Shown piece by piece: positions 48,240 to 56,679 of a DNA stretch of 64,000 bases (position 1 is the stretch's first letter; each line of letters begins with the position of its first letter). This DNA comes from Azospirillum thermophilum (GTDB lineage: Bacteria > Pseudomonadota > Alphaproteobacteria > Azospirillales > Azospirillaceae): positions 332,501-396,500 of the forward strand of contig NZ_CP029356.1 of assembly GCF_003130795.1 (NCBI RefSeq), written 5' to 3'. Under the pieces are notes generated by a model. The model was not told where the DNA came from and ran no database searches. It saw only the letters and a program-made list of their open reading frames with translations. The translations under genes were made by a program, and so were the position numbers.

Positions 48240-49379
48240 TCACCGCAAGCGCGACGGCGCCAGATCGCCGACATCGACGCCGAGGGCCGCGACCTCCGGC
48301 GGCAGGGAGGCGCCGGTTGCCAGGGCCGCGGCCGTCCGCCCCATCGCCGGCGCCGTCTGGATGCCGTAGCCGCCCTGTCCGGCCAGCCAGAAGAAGCCCT
48401 CCGCCGCGTCGTCGAAACCGACCACCGGCACCTTGTCGGCGACGAAGCTGCGCAGGCCGGCCCAGCGGTGCGCCAACCGTGGAACGGTAAAGCGTGTCGC
48501 CTGTTCCAGCCGGTCGATCACCACCGCGACGTCGAACTCGTCCGGCTGCACGTCGCAGGGCGGCATGGGCGTCTGGTCGGCCGGGGACGCCAGCAGCCGT
48601 CCGGCGTCCGGCTTCACGTAGAACCCCTCGCCCACGTCGCTGACCATCGGCCAGCGGTCCAGGCTCTCCTTGATCCCCGGATCGGCGAAGACGGGATCGA
48701 AGGTGACGGCGGTGCGCCGCTTCGGCACCAGCCCGACCGGGCGCACCCCGGCCAGCGCTGCCAGCTCGTCGGCCCAGGCGCCGGCGGCGTTGACCAGAAC
48801 CGGTGCCGCGACGCTGCCGGCTGAGGTGTCGACCACCCACAGCCCGTCGCGACTGGCGGCGGCCGTGACCTCCGCACCGGTCACCAGCCGGCCGCCGCGG
48901 GCCTTCAGCCCGCGCAGGTAGCCGTGATGCAGGGAATGCACGTCGATGTCGCGCGCCTCCGGCTCCCACACCGCGGCGAGCGCATAGTCCGGGCGCAGGA
49001 ACGGCGCCATCTCCATCACCTGGGCCGCGTCCAGCCGCTCCACGCTCGGCACCAGGGCGCGCGACTGCCGGTACTCGTCCTCCAACAGGTCCGCCTGGTC
49101 GGGGCGGCCGATGATCAGCGCACCGCGGGGCGTCAGCAGCGGATGCTCCGCGAAGCCGTCGGGCGGGTTGGTGTAGAACTCCCAGCTCGCCACCGTCATG
49201 GCGCGGACGACGGCATGGCCGTAGGTCTGGGTATAGAGCGCGGCGGAGCGGCCGGTGGAGTGGTAGCCCGGCTGCGGCTCGCGCTCCAGCAGCAGCACGC
49301 TGCCGTGCCGGGCCAGTTCATAGGCGGCGGAGGCACCGGCCATGCCGGCGCCGACGACCAGAAAGTCCGCTCGCTCCAC
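48240..49379 (-). CDS. FAD-dependent D-amino-acid oxidase-like dehydrogenase (DauA-like)
   Basis: 379-residue flavoprotein. The FAD-binding start VVGAGMAGASAAYELARHG, GYHSTGRSAALYT, HPLLTPRGALII, the central VLVNAAGAWADELAALAGVRPVGLVPKRR and the end GFFWLAGQGGYGIQTAPAMG align closely in order and spacing with Pseudomonas DauA, which oxidises D-arginine and D-lysine. Activity on those substrates is likely but not certain. Together with gabDT and the Pot-like transporter it extends the basic amino acid and amine catabolism theme. Convergence with no neighbouring operon partner. Confidence 0.85.
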   Translation of the reverse strand: MERADFLVVGAGMAGASAAYELARHGSVLLLEREPQPGYHSTGRSAALYTQTYGHAVVRAMTVASWEFYTNPPDGFAEHPLLTPRGALIIGRPDQADLLEDEYRQSRALVPSVERLDAAQVMEMAPFLRPDYALAAVWEPEARDIDVHSLHHGYLRGLKARGGRLVTGAEVTAAASRDGLWVVDTSAGSVAAPVLVNAAGAWADELAALAGVRPVGLVPKRRTAVTFDPVFADPGIKESLDRWPMVSDVGEGFYVKPDAGRLLASPADQTPMPPCDVQPDEFDVAVVIDRLEQATRFTVPRLAHRWAGLRSFVADKVPVVGFDDAAEGFFWLAGQGGYGIQTAPAMGRTAAALATGASLPPEVAALGVDVGDLAPSRLR

Positions 49380-49623
49380 CTCACTCCTCCTCTTGTCCGT
49401 TCAGGCGCCGCTCTCGGTTGTTCGATCCTTCACCGGCCGGGCGGGGCAAGGCAACCTCGTCCTGCGCAGGGGAGGCAGAAATTTCCGCAGGGGCCGGCCG
49501 GAATTGCCGCCCTTGCCGGCCCCTTCGGCCGCGGCGCTGCTGCAATCGCTGGTTTTCGCGGTTGGCCTGCATTCTGCATTCCGAATCCTCGAACGCTCCG
49601 CGAAGAGCGCATGGAGGGATGAG

Positions 49624-50346
49624 ATGGCAGGCCTATCCGGTCTCGGTGATATCGGCAGCATGGCGCAGAGCCTGCAGCAGTCGATCGACGCCGCGGTCAA
49701 GCGGGTACGGGAGCAGGCGTCCGGCGCGCAGGATACCGGCGCCAAGGGCAAGGTGCAGGAGTATGAGCAGACTGTCCGCAAGTCGGCCAGCAACCTCGCC
49801 CCCTTCGCCACCAACATCGGCACGCTGGTCAAGGACACCAGCCGCCTGAACGTGTTCAGCACGCTCGCCGCCAACGATCCGGCGGACTTCTACAAGTTCA
49901 CGGTCCCGGTGAAGGGGGAGGCCACCATCGGCCGGGTCGGCGACGCCACGGTCCGGGTCCAGCTGATGGACCGGCAGGGCAAGGTGCTGGCCGACAGCGG
50001 CAAGGATGCCGGGGCCGCCTACGATGCCTACAAGAAGATGGAGAAGGGCGAGCTGACGCTGGACAAGGGCGACTATACCCTGCGCGTCACCCGCGACAAG
50101 GACGTGCCGCTGAAGGACGCCCAGAACTACGGCGTCCAGCTCCGCATGGGCGGCTACAGCAAGGACTACGACACCATCGCCAAGCAGCCGGCCAAGGGCG
50201 ACAATCCCTTCGGCGGGAACACCAGGCTGCAGGGGCTGGCGGCGATCCTCACCGGCTCCGGCCCGGCAGGCTCCGCCGGCCCGGCCTCGCGGATCCTCGG
50301 CACGGGCTATGGCGGCCGGGGCTCCCTGCTGAACGGTCTGTTCTGA
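49624..50346 (+). CDS. Hypothetical protein with PPC-like beta domain
   Basis: 240 residues from ATG at 49624 behind GGAGGGATGAG. Not recognised as a named family. N-terminal about 60 residues are helical (LGDIGSMAQSLQQSIDAAVKRVREQ); the middle (NDPADFYKFTVPVKGEATIGRVGDATVRVQLMDRQGKVLADS ... LDKGDYTLRVTRDKDV) resembles bacterial pre-peptidase C-terminal-like beta modules; the C-terminal 40 residues are glycine-rich (GTGYGGRGSLLNGLF). No signal peptide, which is odd for a PPC module; export by another route is possible. Confidence 0.65.
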   Translation: MAGLSGLGDIGSMAQSLQQSIDAAVKRVREQASGAQDTGAKGKVQEYEQTVRKSASNLAPFATNIGTLVKDTSRLNVFSTLAANDPADFYKFTVPVKGEATIGRVGDATVRVQLMDRQGKVLADSGKDAGAAYDAYKKMEKGELTLDKGDYTLRVTRDKDVPLKDAQNYGVQLRMGGYSKDYDTIAKQPAKGDNPFGGNTRLQGLAAILTGSGPAGSAGPASRILGTGYGGRGSLLNGLF

Positions 50347-50399
50347 CCCGCGACCGGGGTGCCTTGCGACATTCCGCAGGGCGCGCTATCCAGGGCACC

Positions 50400-51322
50400 A
50401 TGACTGCCGAGACCTCCACCACCGAATCCAGCGCCCGGGCCTCCACCGCCGCGGTGCGCCGTGCCACCGCCGTCGGTGCGCTCGCCATCCTCCTGTGGTC
50501 CACGCTGGCGCTGCTGACGGCGCTGTCGGGGACCATTCCTCCGTTCCAGCTCGTCGCCATGGCCTTCACCATCGCCTTCCTGGTCGGGACGGCGGCTGGG
50601 ATGCTGCGCGGCAAGGACGTGGTCGGCGTGCTGCGGCAGCCGCCGGCGGTCTGGCTGCTGGGGATCGCCGGCCTGTTCGGCTATCACTTCTTCTACTTCC
50701 TGGCCTTCCGGCTGGCGCCGGACGCGGCGGTCGAGGTCAACCTCCTCAACTATCTCTGGCCGCTGCTGATCGTCCTGTTCTCGGCCCTGCTGCCGGGGAG
50801 CGGCTGAAGCGCGGCCACCTGCTGGGCGCCTTCTGCGGGCTGGCGGGAACCGTGCTGATCGTCACCGGCCGCGGCCGGGGCGTCTCGCTGGAGGCCGGGA
50901 GCCTGCCCGGCTACCTGTCGGCCCTTGCCTGCGCGGTCACCTGGGCCGCCTATTCGGTGCTGTCCCGCCGCTTCGGCAATGTCCCGACCGAAGCGGTCGG
51001 CGGCTTCTGCCTCGCCACCGCCATCCTGGCGGCGCTTTGCCATTTCGCCTTCGAGACGACCGTCGTCCCGGTGGGGGGCGAGTGGCTGGCCGTGCTGGCC
51101 ATGGGCGTCGGGCCGGTCGGCGCCGCCTTCTTCGTCTGGGACCACGGGGTGAAGCGCGGCGACATCCGGGCGCTGGGCGTGCTGTCCTATGCCACGCCGC
51201 TGGCCTCCACCCTGCTGCTGATCCTGTTCGGGCAGGCGGTGGGGGGCTGGACCGTGTGGACGGCCTGCGGCCTGATCGTCGGTGGTGCCGTACTGGCGAG
51301 CCGCGACGTTCTGAAGGGCTGA
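50400..51322 (+). CDS. EamA/DMT-family exporter, YddG-like (one-base frameshift)
   Basis: About 307 residues after repair, ten predicted helices in two EamA repeats. The first frame contains HFFYFLAFRLAPDAAVEVNLLNYLWPLLIVLFSALLPG, a signature of the YddG-type aromatic/hydrophobic amino acid exporter subgroup. Frames join at 50795-50798 where four Gs are present and five are needed (LLPG-ERLKRGHLLGAFCG); the second frame continues through WDHGVKRGDIRALGVLSYATP to the last helix. Reading through gives a normal-length transporter. Confidence 0.85.
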
Positions 51323-51399
51323 TCGGCCCCTGCGGCGGCGCGTCCGTTGCGGCGCGTCAACGATCCTGGGAGACTATCAGAGTTTCCTGATACGCGAGG

Positions 51400-51987
51400 A
51401 TGGACATGTCTGCGGCGACTTCCAAGCTCCGGGTCTGGGACCTGCCGACCCGGCTGTTCCACTGGCTTCTGGCCGTCTGCGTCGCGGCCGCCTGGTGGTC
51501 CGGCGAGAACGGCAAGTTCGACCTGCATTTCATTCTGGGCTACGTGATCCTTGGCCTGCTGGCTTTCCGGCTGCTCTGGGGCTTCGTCGGGTCGCCGACC
51601 GCCCGATTCGCGCAGTTCGTCCGCGGACCGGCGGCCGTCATCGGCTACATCCGCCATCGCCTGGGCAAGCCGGGCGGGATCGAACCGCCGCCGGGCCACA
51701 ACCCGCTGGGCGGCTGGATGGTGGTGGTCCTGCTGCTGGTTCTGGCCGTCCAGGCGGGAACCGGCCTGTTCACCAGCGACGACATCGCGGTGGACGGCCC
51801 GCTGGTATCCTCTGTCTCGTCCAGGACGGCGAGCCTGCTCAGCACCATCCACCGGCTGGAGGCCAAGGCGATCCTGGCCCTGGTCCTGCTGCATGTGGCG
51901 GCGGTGCTCGTCTATCTGCTGGTCTTCCGCGAGAACCTGATCCGCCCGATGGTCACCGGCTGGAAGAGCGCGTCGAGGAAGGGCTGA
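51400..51987 (+). CDS. Cytochrome b561-type membrane protein
   Basis: 195-residue inner-membrane cytochrome b. Four helices; heme-ligand histidines are expected in RLFHWLLAV, FDLHFILGYVILG and STIHRLEAKAILALVLLHVAAV. The pattern VWDLPTRLFHW is typical of this Ni/Fe-hydrogenase b-type/b561 group that accepts or donates electrons to soluble c-type cytochromes. The cytochrome c' gene lies convergent next door, which fits an electron-transfer pairing. ATG 51400 or 51406 are both possible. Confidence 0.88.
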   Translation: MDMSAATSKLRVWDLPTRLFHWLLAVCVAAAWWSGENGKFDLHFILGYVILGLLAFRLLWGFVGSPTARFAQFVRGPAAVIGYIRHRLGKPGGIEPPPGHNPLGGWMVVVLLLVLAVQAGTGLFTSDDIAVDGPLVSSVSSRTASLLSTIHRLEAKAILALVLLHVAAVLVYLLVFRENLIRPMVTGWKSASRKG

Positions 51988-52060
51988 CCAGCCCCGGGCG
52001 CTGTTTCGCATCCGGTTCGTTCCGTCATCGTTCCATTCCGGATACGGATCATTCCGGTAT

Positions 52061-52098
52061 AAAAAAGGCCCGCTTCGGCAAACACCGCAGCGGGCCTT
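52061..52098. terminator. Rho-independent terminator between cytochrome b561 and cytochrome c' genes
   Basis: Arms AAGGCCCGCT (52065-52074) and AGCGGGCCTT (52089-52098). On the minus strand the hairpin is followed by a run of six Ts, so it mainly serves the cytochrome c' gene. Confidence 0.8.
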
Positions 52099-52117
52099 CT
52101 GCTGTCGGTCGCGAGCT

Positions 52118-52555
52118 TTACTCGGAACGATAGCTGTCGTGGCAGGCCTTGCAGGTGCCGGCGACGGCGCCGAACTGCTTCTTGGTGGCGGCGGCGTCGC
52201 CCGCGGCGGCGATCTGCGACAGCTTGGCGCTTTCGGCCGCGAAGGCGGCGTTCTTGGCCTTGAAGTCGTCCATGTTCGACCAGATCGCCGGCTTGGCCTT
52301 GGTGTCGCCCTTGTCGGACCCGGCGGGGAACAGGCCGCCCGCCTTGGTGGCGACGTCCGCCAGCTTGTCGGCGCTGGTCTTCACGACGGCGAGGTCGCCG
52401 CCGTCGTCGAGCGTCTTCTTGATCATGCCCATGGCCTCCTTGGCGGCCTTGAAGCCGTCCTTGCGGGCCGCGATGGGGTCCTGGGCGCTGACGGTGCCGG
52501 CGGCGAGCAGGCCGGCCGCGAGGGCGGCATAGGCCACGGCCTTGCGAAGGGTCAT
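52118..52555 (-). CDS. Cytochrome c'
   Basis: 145 residues with a Sec signal peptide (AAYALAAGLLAAGTVSAQD region; mature start after VSA). The four-helix-bundle cytochrome c' is recognised from ARKDGFKAAKEAMGMIKK and the C-terminal heme-binding CKACH in FGAVAGTCKACHDSYRSE. It is a periplasmic heme protein often linked to NO binding or electron transfer. ATG at 52555 gives the signal peptide; the longer upstream frame does not. Confidence 0.93.
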   Translation of the reverse strand: MTLRKAVAYAALAAGLLAAGTVSAQDPIAARKDGFKAAKEAMGMIKKTLDDGGDLAVVKTSADKLADVATKAGGLFPAGSDKGDTKAKPAIWSNMDDFKAKNAAFAAESAKLSQIAAAGDAAATKKQFGAVAGTCKACHDSYRSE

Positions 52556-52699
52556 CACAATCTCCTCGGGGTGAATGCTGCGAACGTGAATGGTCCGATC
52601 AATGGTCCCGCGCGGCACGGACGGTTGTGGGTGCGCTGCACGAAACACGAAAGACGACGGACATTAGGGAGGGCTGATCGATCAGGTCAAGTGACGAAG

Positions 52700-53758
52700 T
52701 CACGAAGCACCGGAGCCTGACAGGGGCTTGACGCCGATTTCCTGGGCCAAGCCACCCGAAGGGTGGTAAGGCGTCTGCATCGATCGTGCCCTCCGGACGC
52801 TGCCGCCATGTTCCGTCGCCTTGCCCTCGCCCGTGCTTTCCTGAAGGACGTCTGGCTGCTCGCCAAGCCCTACTGGTCGTCGGACGAGCGATGGGCCGCC
52901 CGCGGGCTGCTGGCCGCCCTCCTGCCGTTCATGCCAGGTTCCCGCGACGACGAGAGCCGGAACCTTGCCGCTGCCGCGCTCCAGAGCGAACCCGCTCAAC
53001 GTCTCGGCGATATGATCCCGCGCCTCGGCCGGTATCATCAGTTCCGGCCACGTCACGACGGTGCAGCCAGCGTCGAGGGCAGTATCGAGCTGCCGGCGGA
53101 TGGCATCCAACTGGTCCGGACAATCGACGCCGGTCACCAGGAAGCCCGCACCGGTCGACGCGATCTTCAACTCGTAGTCCTTGAACAGCGCCGCGCCGAA
53201 CAGCGGCGGCTGGTCGGGCGTTCTCGCCACCCGCTGTTCCGTCAGCCGAACCGGCAGCCCGGCGATTTCCGCCGGCAGGACGCGGTTGAACAGCAGGCCT
53301 CTCTTCTGAAAAGGCTGCGACCTTCGCGTGGCGGATCGCGGGATGGCCCTCGGCACGACATAGGCGGTGCCTGACGGCGTCCGGTATGCCGCCCCGGGAT
53401 CCGACACCGCCCCCAGATGGGGACGGGCATCATGCAATTCCCGGTCGAGCGCACGCAGGAAGGCGCCGGCCGCCAGGGTATCCTTCTGCGCGGTCCCATG
53501 GAACTCGGGCCGGAATGTCCCCTGCTCGAACCGTCTGATCCAGTTGGAGGATTCCGCCGCCAATGCGTCTTCGTGGAGATCGCGGAATGCCACGCCGACA
53601 TCGGCAGGGGCCTTCAGGAACAGTCCGGAAAGCGCCGCCACGGCTTCCCTGAAATGCCCGGCCCGCTCGGCGTTGGCCAGTTCCTGATCGCCTGCCATGG
53701 CCGTCGCCAGGGTTGCCGCGACGGCGTCAACCAATCTGATCCAATCCGGGAACCGCAT
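52700..53758 (-). CDS. Truncated carbon-nitrogen hydrolase (nitrilase-like) protein with unknown N-terminal domain
   Basis: 352-residue frame. Residues about 1-180 are an unrecognised soluble domain. Residues about 190-275 match the start of a nitrilase fold, ending with TVVTWPELMIP (catalytic Glu) and ALVVAGTWHE. The expected catalytic Lys and Cys motifs never appear: from about base 52930 the frame runs antisense through another gene fragment (52808-52930) into low-complexity sequence. So the nitrilase domain is broken by a rearrangement, and the frame beyond that point is probably read-through. Likely not an active hydrolase. Confidence 0.5.
   Translation of the reverse strand: MRFPDWIRLVDAVAATLATAMAGDQELANAERAGHFREAVAALSGLFLKAPADVGVAFRDLHEDALAAESSNWIRRFEQGTFRPEFHGTAQKDTLAAGAFLRALDRELHDARPHLGAVSDPGAAYRTPSGTAYVVPRAIPRSATRRSQPFQKRGLLFNRVLPAEIAGLPVRLTEQRVARTPDQPPLFGAALFKDYELKIASTGAGFLVTGVDCPDQLDAIRRQLDTALDAGCTVVTWPELMIPAEARDHIAETLSGFALERGSGKVPALVVAGTWHERQEGGQQPAGGPSLVRRPVGLGEQPDVLQESTGEGKATEHGGSVRRARSMQTPYHPSGGLAQEIGVKPLSGSGAS
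52752..52785. repeat. Left arm of an imperfect inverted repeat around the rearranged segment
   Basis: Hairpin CCACCC-GAA-GGGTGG at 52752-52766, ten bases, then GCATCGATC at 52777-52785. The same elements recur in inverted order at 53768-53804. Confidence 0.55.
52808..52930 (+). pseudogene. 5' fragment of an SbmA/BacA-like ABC transporter gene
   Basis: ATG at 52808 opens a frame reading RALARAFLKDVWLL-type sequence, in full MFRRLALARAFLKDVWLLAK followed by PYWSSDERWAARGLLAALL, which I recognise as the N terminus of the ATP-binding/permease transporters related to SbmA/BacA (peptide and vitamin B12 uptake). After about 40 residues the family match stops abruptly near 52917-52930, where the antisense nitrilase-like gene takes over. 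The rest of the transporter (about 500 residues expected) is absent. It is the remnant left by a deletion or insertion. Confidence 0.6.
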
Positions 53759-53767
53759 GGCGTGAAT

Positions 53768-53804
53768 GATCGATGCTGTTGGTGCAATCCACCCTCATGG
53801 GTGG
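53768..53804. repeat. Right arm of an imperfect inverted repeat around the rearranged segment
   Basis: GATCGATGC at 53768-53776, twelve bases, then hairpin CCACCC-TCAT-GGGTGG at 53789-53804. Mirrors the left arm at 52752-52785. Confidence 0.55.
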
Positions 53805-53860
53805 TTCATGGTGGCATGAAAGCCTGCAAAAAGGGTGATGACAAGCGATATCGGCCATCC

Positions 53861-53890
53861 TGCGGGTGCGCTTTCGGAACAGCACCCGCA
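53861..53890. repeat. 9-bp inverted repeat downstream of the cupin gene
   Basis: TGCGGGTGC (53861-53869) and GCACCCGCA (53882-53890) with a 12-base loop. It lies 30 bases past the cupin stop on the minus strand. No T tract follows, so termination is uncertain. Confidence 0.45.
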
Positions 53891-53919
53891 GTTTCGCCAG
53901 CAGGAACGCCGGTCGCCGC

Positions 53920-54348
53920 TCAGCCCGGCTCCCAGCCCTCCGGGGCCAGTTCGAAGCCGGCGAACTCGAAGGCGGGGGAGACGGTGCAGCCGACCAGCAC
54001 CCAGTCGCCGAGCGGGCGGGCGGCCTGCCAGGCGTCGGCCGGAACGACGCCCTGCGGGCGCTGGCCGGCCGCGAGATCCATGCCGAGGATGCTGCGCGTC
54101 ACCGTCCGGCCGTCGGTCGAGACGGCAAGCTCCAGCGGGCCGCCGGCATGCCAGTGCCACATCTCCACCGCATCCACCCGGTGCCAATGCGAGCGTTCGC
54201 CGGCCCGCAGCAGGAAGTAGATGCCGGTCTTTACCCCGCGCCCGCCGCCCGGCGGGCTGTCGCGGTAGGTCTCGACATAATGGCCGCCCTCGGGATGCGG
54301 CTGCATCCCGAGGAGGTCGATGATCCGCTCCGGCGTCAGGTCGGCCAT
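53920..54348 (-). CDS. Cupin protein (DUF985-like)
   Basis: 142 residues. The cupin pattern is clear: LGMQPHPEGGHYVETYRDSPP near the N terminus, TGIYFLLRAGERSHWHRVDAVEMWHWHAGGPLELAVS with metal-ligand type histidines, and a GWEP-type end. It matches the DUF985 (cupin_5) family of unknown function. It starts two bases after the upstream GST stop, so both are cotranscribed. Confidence 0.85.
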   Translation of the reverse strand: MADLTPERIIDLLGMQPHPEGGHYVETYRDSPPGGGRGVKTGIYFLLRAGERSHWHRVDAVEMWHWHAGGPLELAVSTDGRTVTRSILGMDLAAGQRPQGVVPADAWQAARPLGDWVLVGCTVSPAFEFAGFELAPEGWEPG

Positions 54349-54350
54349 GA

Positions 54351-54956
54351 TCACACCGGGGGCGCCGTGCGGCGGAAGCTGTCGCGGTCGGACGCCGTCG
54401 CGAACCAGGCGGCCAGCTTCGGCCGGCCCTCCCGCCAGGGCTCGTGGCCGAAGCGGAAGTCGAGGTAGCCGAGAGCGACCATAACGGCCAGCGTGCCGAT
54501 GGTCAGGTCGCCGCCCAGGCCGTCGGCCTCCGCCTCCAGCAGGTCGAGCGCGCGGGCGACGGCGCGGCCCTGGCGGTCGGCCCAGGCGACGGATTTCTCG
54601 CCGTCCGGCCGGTTGGTCTCCAGCCGGCGCAGGATCGCGGCGTCGCAGATGCCGTCGGCCAGCGCCTGCAGGCGAAGCGCCGTCCAGCGGGCCGGGCCGG
54701 CGGCCGGGAACAGCGCCGGGCCGCTGCCCAGCGAATCGAGATATTCGACGATCACCGGGCTGTCGAACAGGGTGGTGCCGTCCTCCAGAACCAGGGCCGG
54801 CACCTTGCCGAGCGGATTGTCCTTCGGCAGGTCGGTTTCCGGCGACCAGGCGTCGGTCTGCTGCCGCTCCACCGCGGAGTCCAGGCCGCGTTCGATGATC
54901 ACCATCATGACCTTGCGGACATAGGGCGAGGTCGCACTCCAGCGCAGCTTCATCAT
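54351..54956 (-). CDS. Glutathione S-transferase-like protein
   Basis: 201 residues. N-terminal thioredoxin-fold domain (KLRWSATSPYVRKVMMVIIERGL) with the conserved VPALVLEDGTTLFDSPVIVEYLD glutathione-binding cis-Pro and Ser-Asp region, then an all-helical domain. The active-site position holds Ser in SATSPYVRK, as in bacterial beta/YibF-like GSTs. An ATG pair at 54956 and 54953 leaves the start by one codon uncertain. Upstream of the cupin gene. Confidence 0.9.
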   Translation of the reverse strand: MMKLRWSATSPYVRKVMMVIIERGLDSAVERQQTDAWSPETDLPKDNPLGKVPALVLEDGTTLFDSPVIVEYLDSLGSGPALFPAAGPARWTALRLQALADGICDAAILRRLETNRPDGEKSVAWADRQGRAVARALDLLEAEADGLGGDLTIGTLAVMVALGYLDFRFGHEPWREGRPKLAAWFATASDRDSFRRTAPPV

Positions 54957-55072
54957 GCCGTATTTCCCCCTGAAGGTTCTGGCGGTCGCTCGGGCTCCGC
55001 CGGCCGGACCGGCCGGATGGGGAGGAGCCTAGCCGGGCACTCCCGCCCCGTCCCATTCGGAAATCTCGGGCT

Positions 55073-55840
55073 TCACCCGCGGAAATGGTCCTTGCGGCTG
55101 CGGATCTCGGCGAAGACGCGCACCGGATCGGCGCCCGGCAGCCCGACCGCCGCCTGCACCCCCGGATCGTCGGCGCGCAGGAAGGGGTTGGTCCGCTTGT
55201 CCTCGCCCAGCGTGAAGGGGATGGTCGGCTCCCCCCGCTCGCGGGCGGCGGCGATGGCCTCGGCGCGCCGGCGCAGGTCCGGGTTGTCGGGATCGACCGT
55301 GACGGCGAAGCGGGCGTTGGACAGGGTGTATTCGTGTCCGCAATAGACCGCCGTGTCGTCGGGCAGCCGGCGCAGCGCGGTCAGCGAGCCCCACATCTCC
55401 TCCGGCGTGCCTTCGAACAGCCGGCCGCAGCCGAGCGCGAACAGCGTGTCGCCGCAGAACAGGGCCTTGGCCCCGGCGAACCAGAAGGCGACATGGCCGC
55501 GGGTGTGGCCGGGCACAGACAGGATCTCGGCGGTTTCGCCGCCGAAGGTGACGCTGTCGCCGTCATCCAGCGCGATGTCCAGGCCGGGGATGCGGTGCGA
55601 ATCGGCGCGGGCGCCGATCAGGGTGGCGCCGCTCTCCGCCTTCAGCTCGGTGCAGCCGCCGATATGGTCGTCATGGTGGTGGGTGGCGAAGATATGCGTC
55701 AGGCTCCAGCCGCGCTCGCGCAGCGCGGCCTTCACCGGGGCGGCATCCCCCGGATCGACGACCCCGACCTTGCCTGTCGCCGCATCGCGCAGCAGATAGA
55801 TATAGTTGTCGGCAAAGGCCGGAACGAGATGGACCTCCAC
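55073..55840 (-). CDS. gloB: Hydroxyacylglutathione hydrolase (glyoxalase II)
   Basis: 255 residues. Metallo-beta-lactamase-fold enzyme that hydrolyses S-D-lactoylglutathione. The di-metal motif THHHDDH is at about residues 53-59, VPGHTRGHVAFWF and LFCGDTLFALGCGRLFEGTPEEMW supply the remaining ligands, YCGHEYTLSNARFA the last His, and the C-terminal helical domain (NPDLRRRAEAIAAARERGEPTIPFTLGEDKRTNPFLR) is the glutathione-binding part unique to GloB. Divergent from the methyltransferase gene by 65 bases. Confidence 0.96.
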   Translation of the reverse strand: MEVHLVPAFADNYIYLLRDAATGKVGVVDPGDAAPVKAALRERGWSLTHIFATHHHDDHIGGCTELKAESGATLIGARADSHRIPGLDIALDDGDSVTFGGETAEILSVPGHTRGHVAFWFAGAKALFCGDTLFALGCGRLFEGTPEEMWGSLTALRRLPDDTAVYCGHEYTLSNARFAVTVDPDNPDLRRRAEAIAAARERGEPTIPFTLGEDKRTNPFLRADDPGVQAAVGLPGADPVRVFAEIRSRKDHFRG

Positions 55841-55905
55841 GGCAGCAACCCTCCCTGTCGTCGTGTTGGACGTGGTACGATCTGAACAGCCTGATCAGGA
55901 TATCC

Positions 55906-56664
55906 ATGTATACAGACATCGTCGACCTGCGGGAGTTCTACGAATCGGGCCTCGGGCAGGCCGCGCGCCGCATGATCCGGCGGCGGATCCGCATGATCTG
56001 GCCGGATCTGCGGGGGCAGATCGTTCTCGGCATCGGCTACACCACCCCTTATTTGCGGCCCTTCCAGGGTGAGGCCGACCGGGTCGTCGCGGTGATGCCG
56101 GCCAGCCAGGGCGTCACCTTCTGGCCGCCGGAGGGCCCGGGGCTGGTGGCGCTGGGCGACGAGGCGGACCTTCCCTTCGGCGATATGACGATCGACCGGG
56201 TGCTGCTGGTCCATGGGCTGGAGGGGACGGAGCAGCTCCGCCCGCTGATGCGGGAGATCTGGCGCGTGCTGGCCGGCGGCGGCCGGGTGCTGGTGGTGGT
56301 GCCGAACCGGCGCGGCCTGTGGGCACGGGCCGACTGGACGCCGTTCGGCCACGGCTTCCCCTATTCCGCCTCGCAGCTCAAGCAGGTGCTGCGCGAGGCG
56401 ATGTTCGTGCCGGAACGCACCGGCCACGCCCTGTTCATGCCGCCGCTGCGCTCCCGCTTCCTGCTGAAGACCGCCCCGGCGTGGGAGGAGGTCGGCGGGC
56501 GCTGGTTCAAGGCCTTCGCCGGCGTGACGATGATCGAGGCGTCGAAGCAGATCTTCGCCGGCGTGTCGCGCCGGACGCAGGCGGTGCCGGTGAAGCGCCG
56601 CCTGATCGTCCCGCTGCCGGGCGGGGCGGCCCCCGCCGCCCGGCGCAGCGCCGGGACGAAATAG
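55906..56664 (+). CDS. Class I SAM-dependent methyltransferase
   Basis: 252 residues. The SAM motif I region is degenerate (IVLGIGYTTPYLRPF), with the later post-motif LLVHGLEGTEQLRPLMREIWRVLAGGGRVLVVVPNRRGLWAR typical of Methyltransf_11-type enzymes. The N-terminal MYTDIVDLREFYESGLG and the FGHGFPYSASQLKQVLREA segment resemble the methyltransferases commonly found divergent from gloB in alphaproteobacteria. Substrate unknown. Confidence 0.85.
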   Translation: MYTDIVDLREFYESGLGQAARRMIRRRIRMIWPDLRGQIVLGIGYTTPYLRPFQGEADRVVAVMPASQGVTFWPPEGPGLVALGDEADLPFGDMTIDRVLLVHGLEGTEQLRPLMREIWRVLAGGGRVLVVVPNRRGLWARADWTPFGHGFPYSASQLKQVLREAMFVPERTGHALFMPPLRSRFLLKTAPAWEEVGGRWFKAFAGVTMIEASKQIFAGVSRRTQAVPVKRRLIVPLPGGAAPAARRSAGTK

Positions 56665-56679
56665 CCCCGGCGCGCTCTC

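Noticed and set aside
52700..53758. Nitrilase-like gene as part of a reverse-transcriptase or other defence system
   Set aside because: No reverse transcriptase or other defence gene nearby and the nitrilase domain is truncated.
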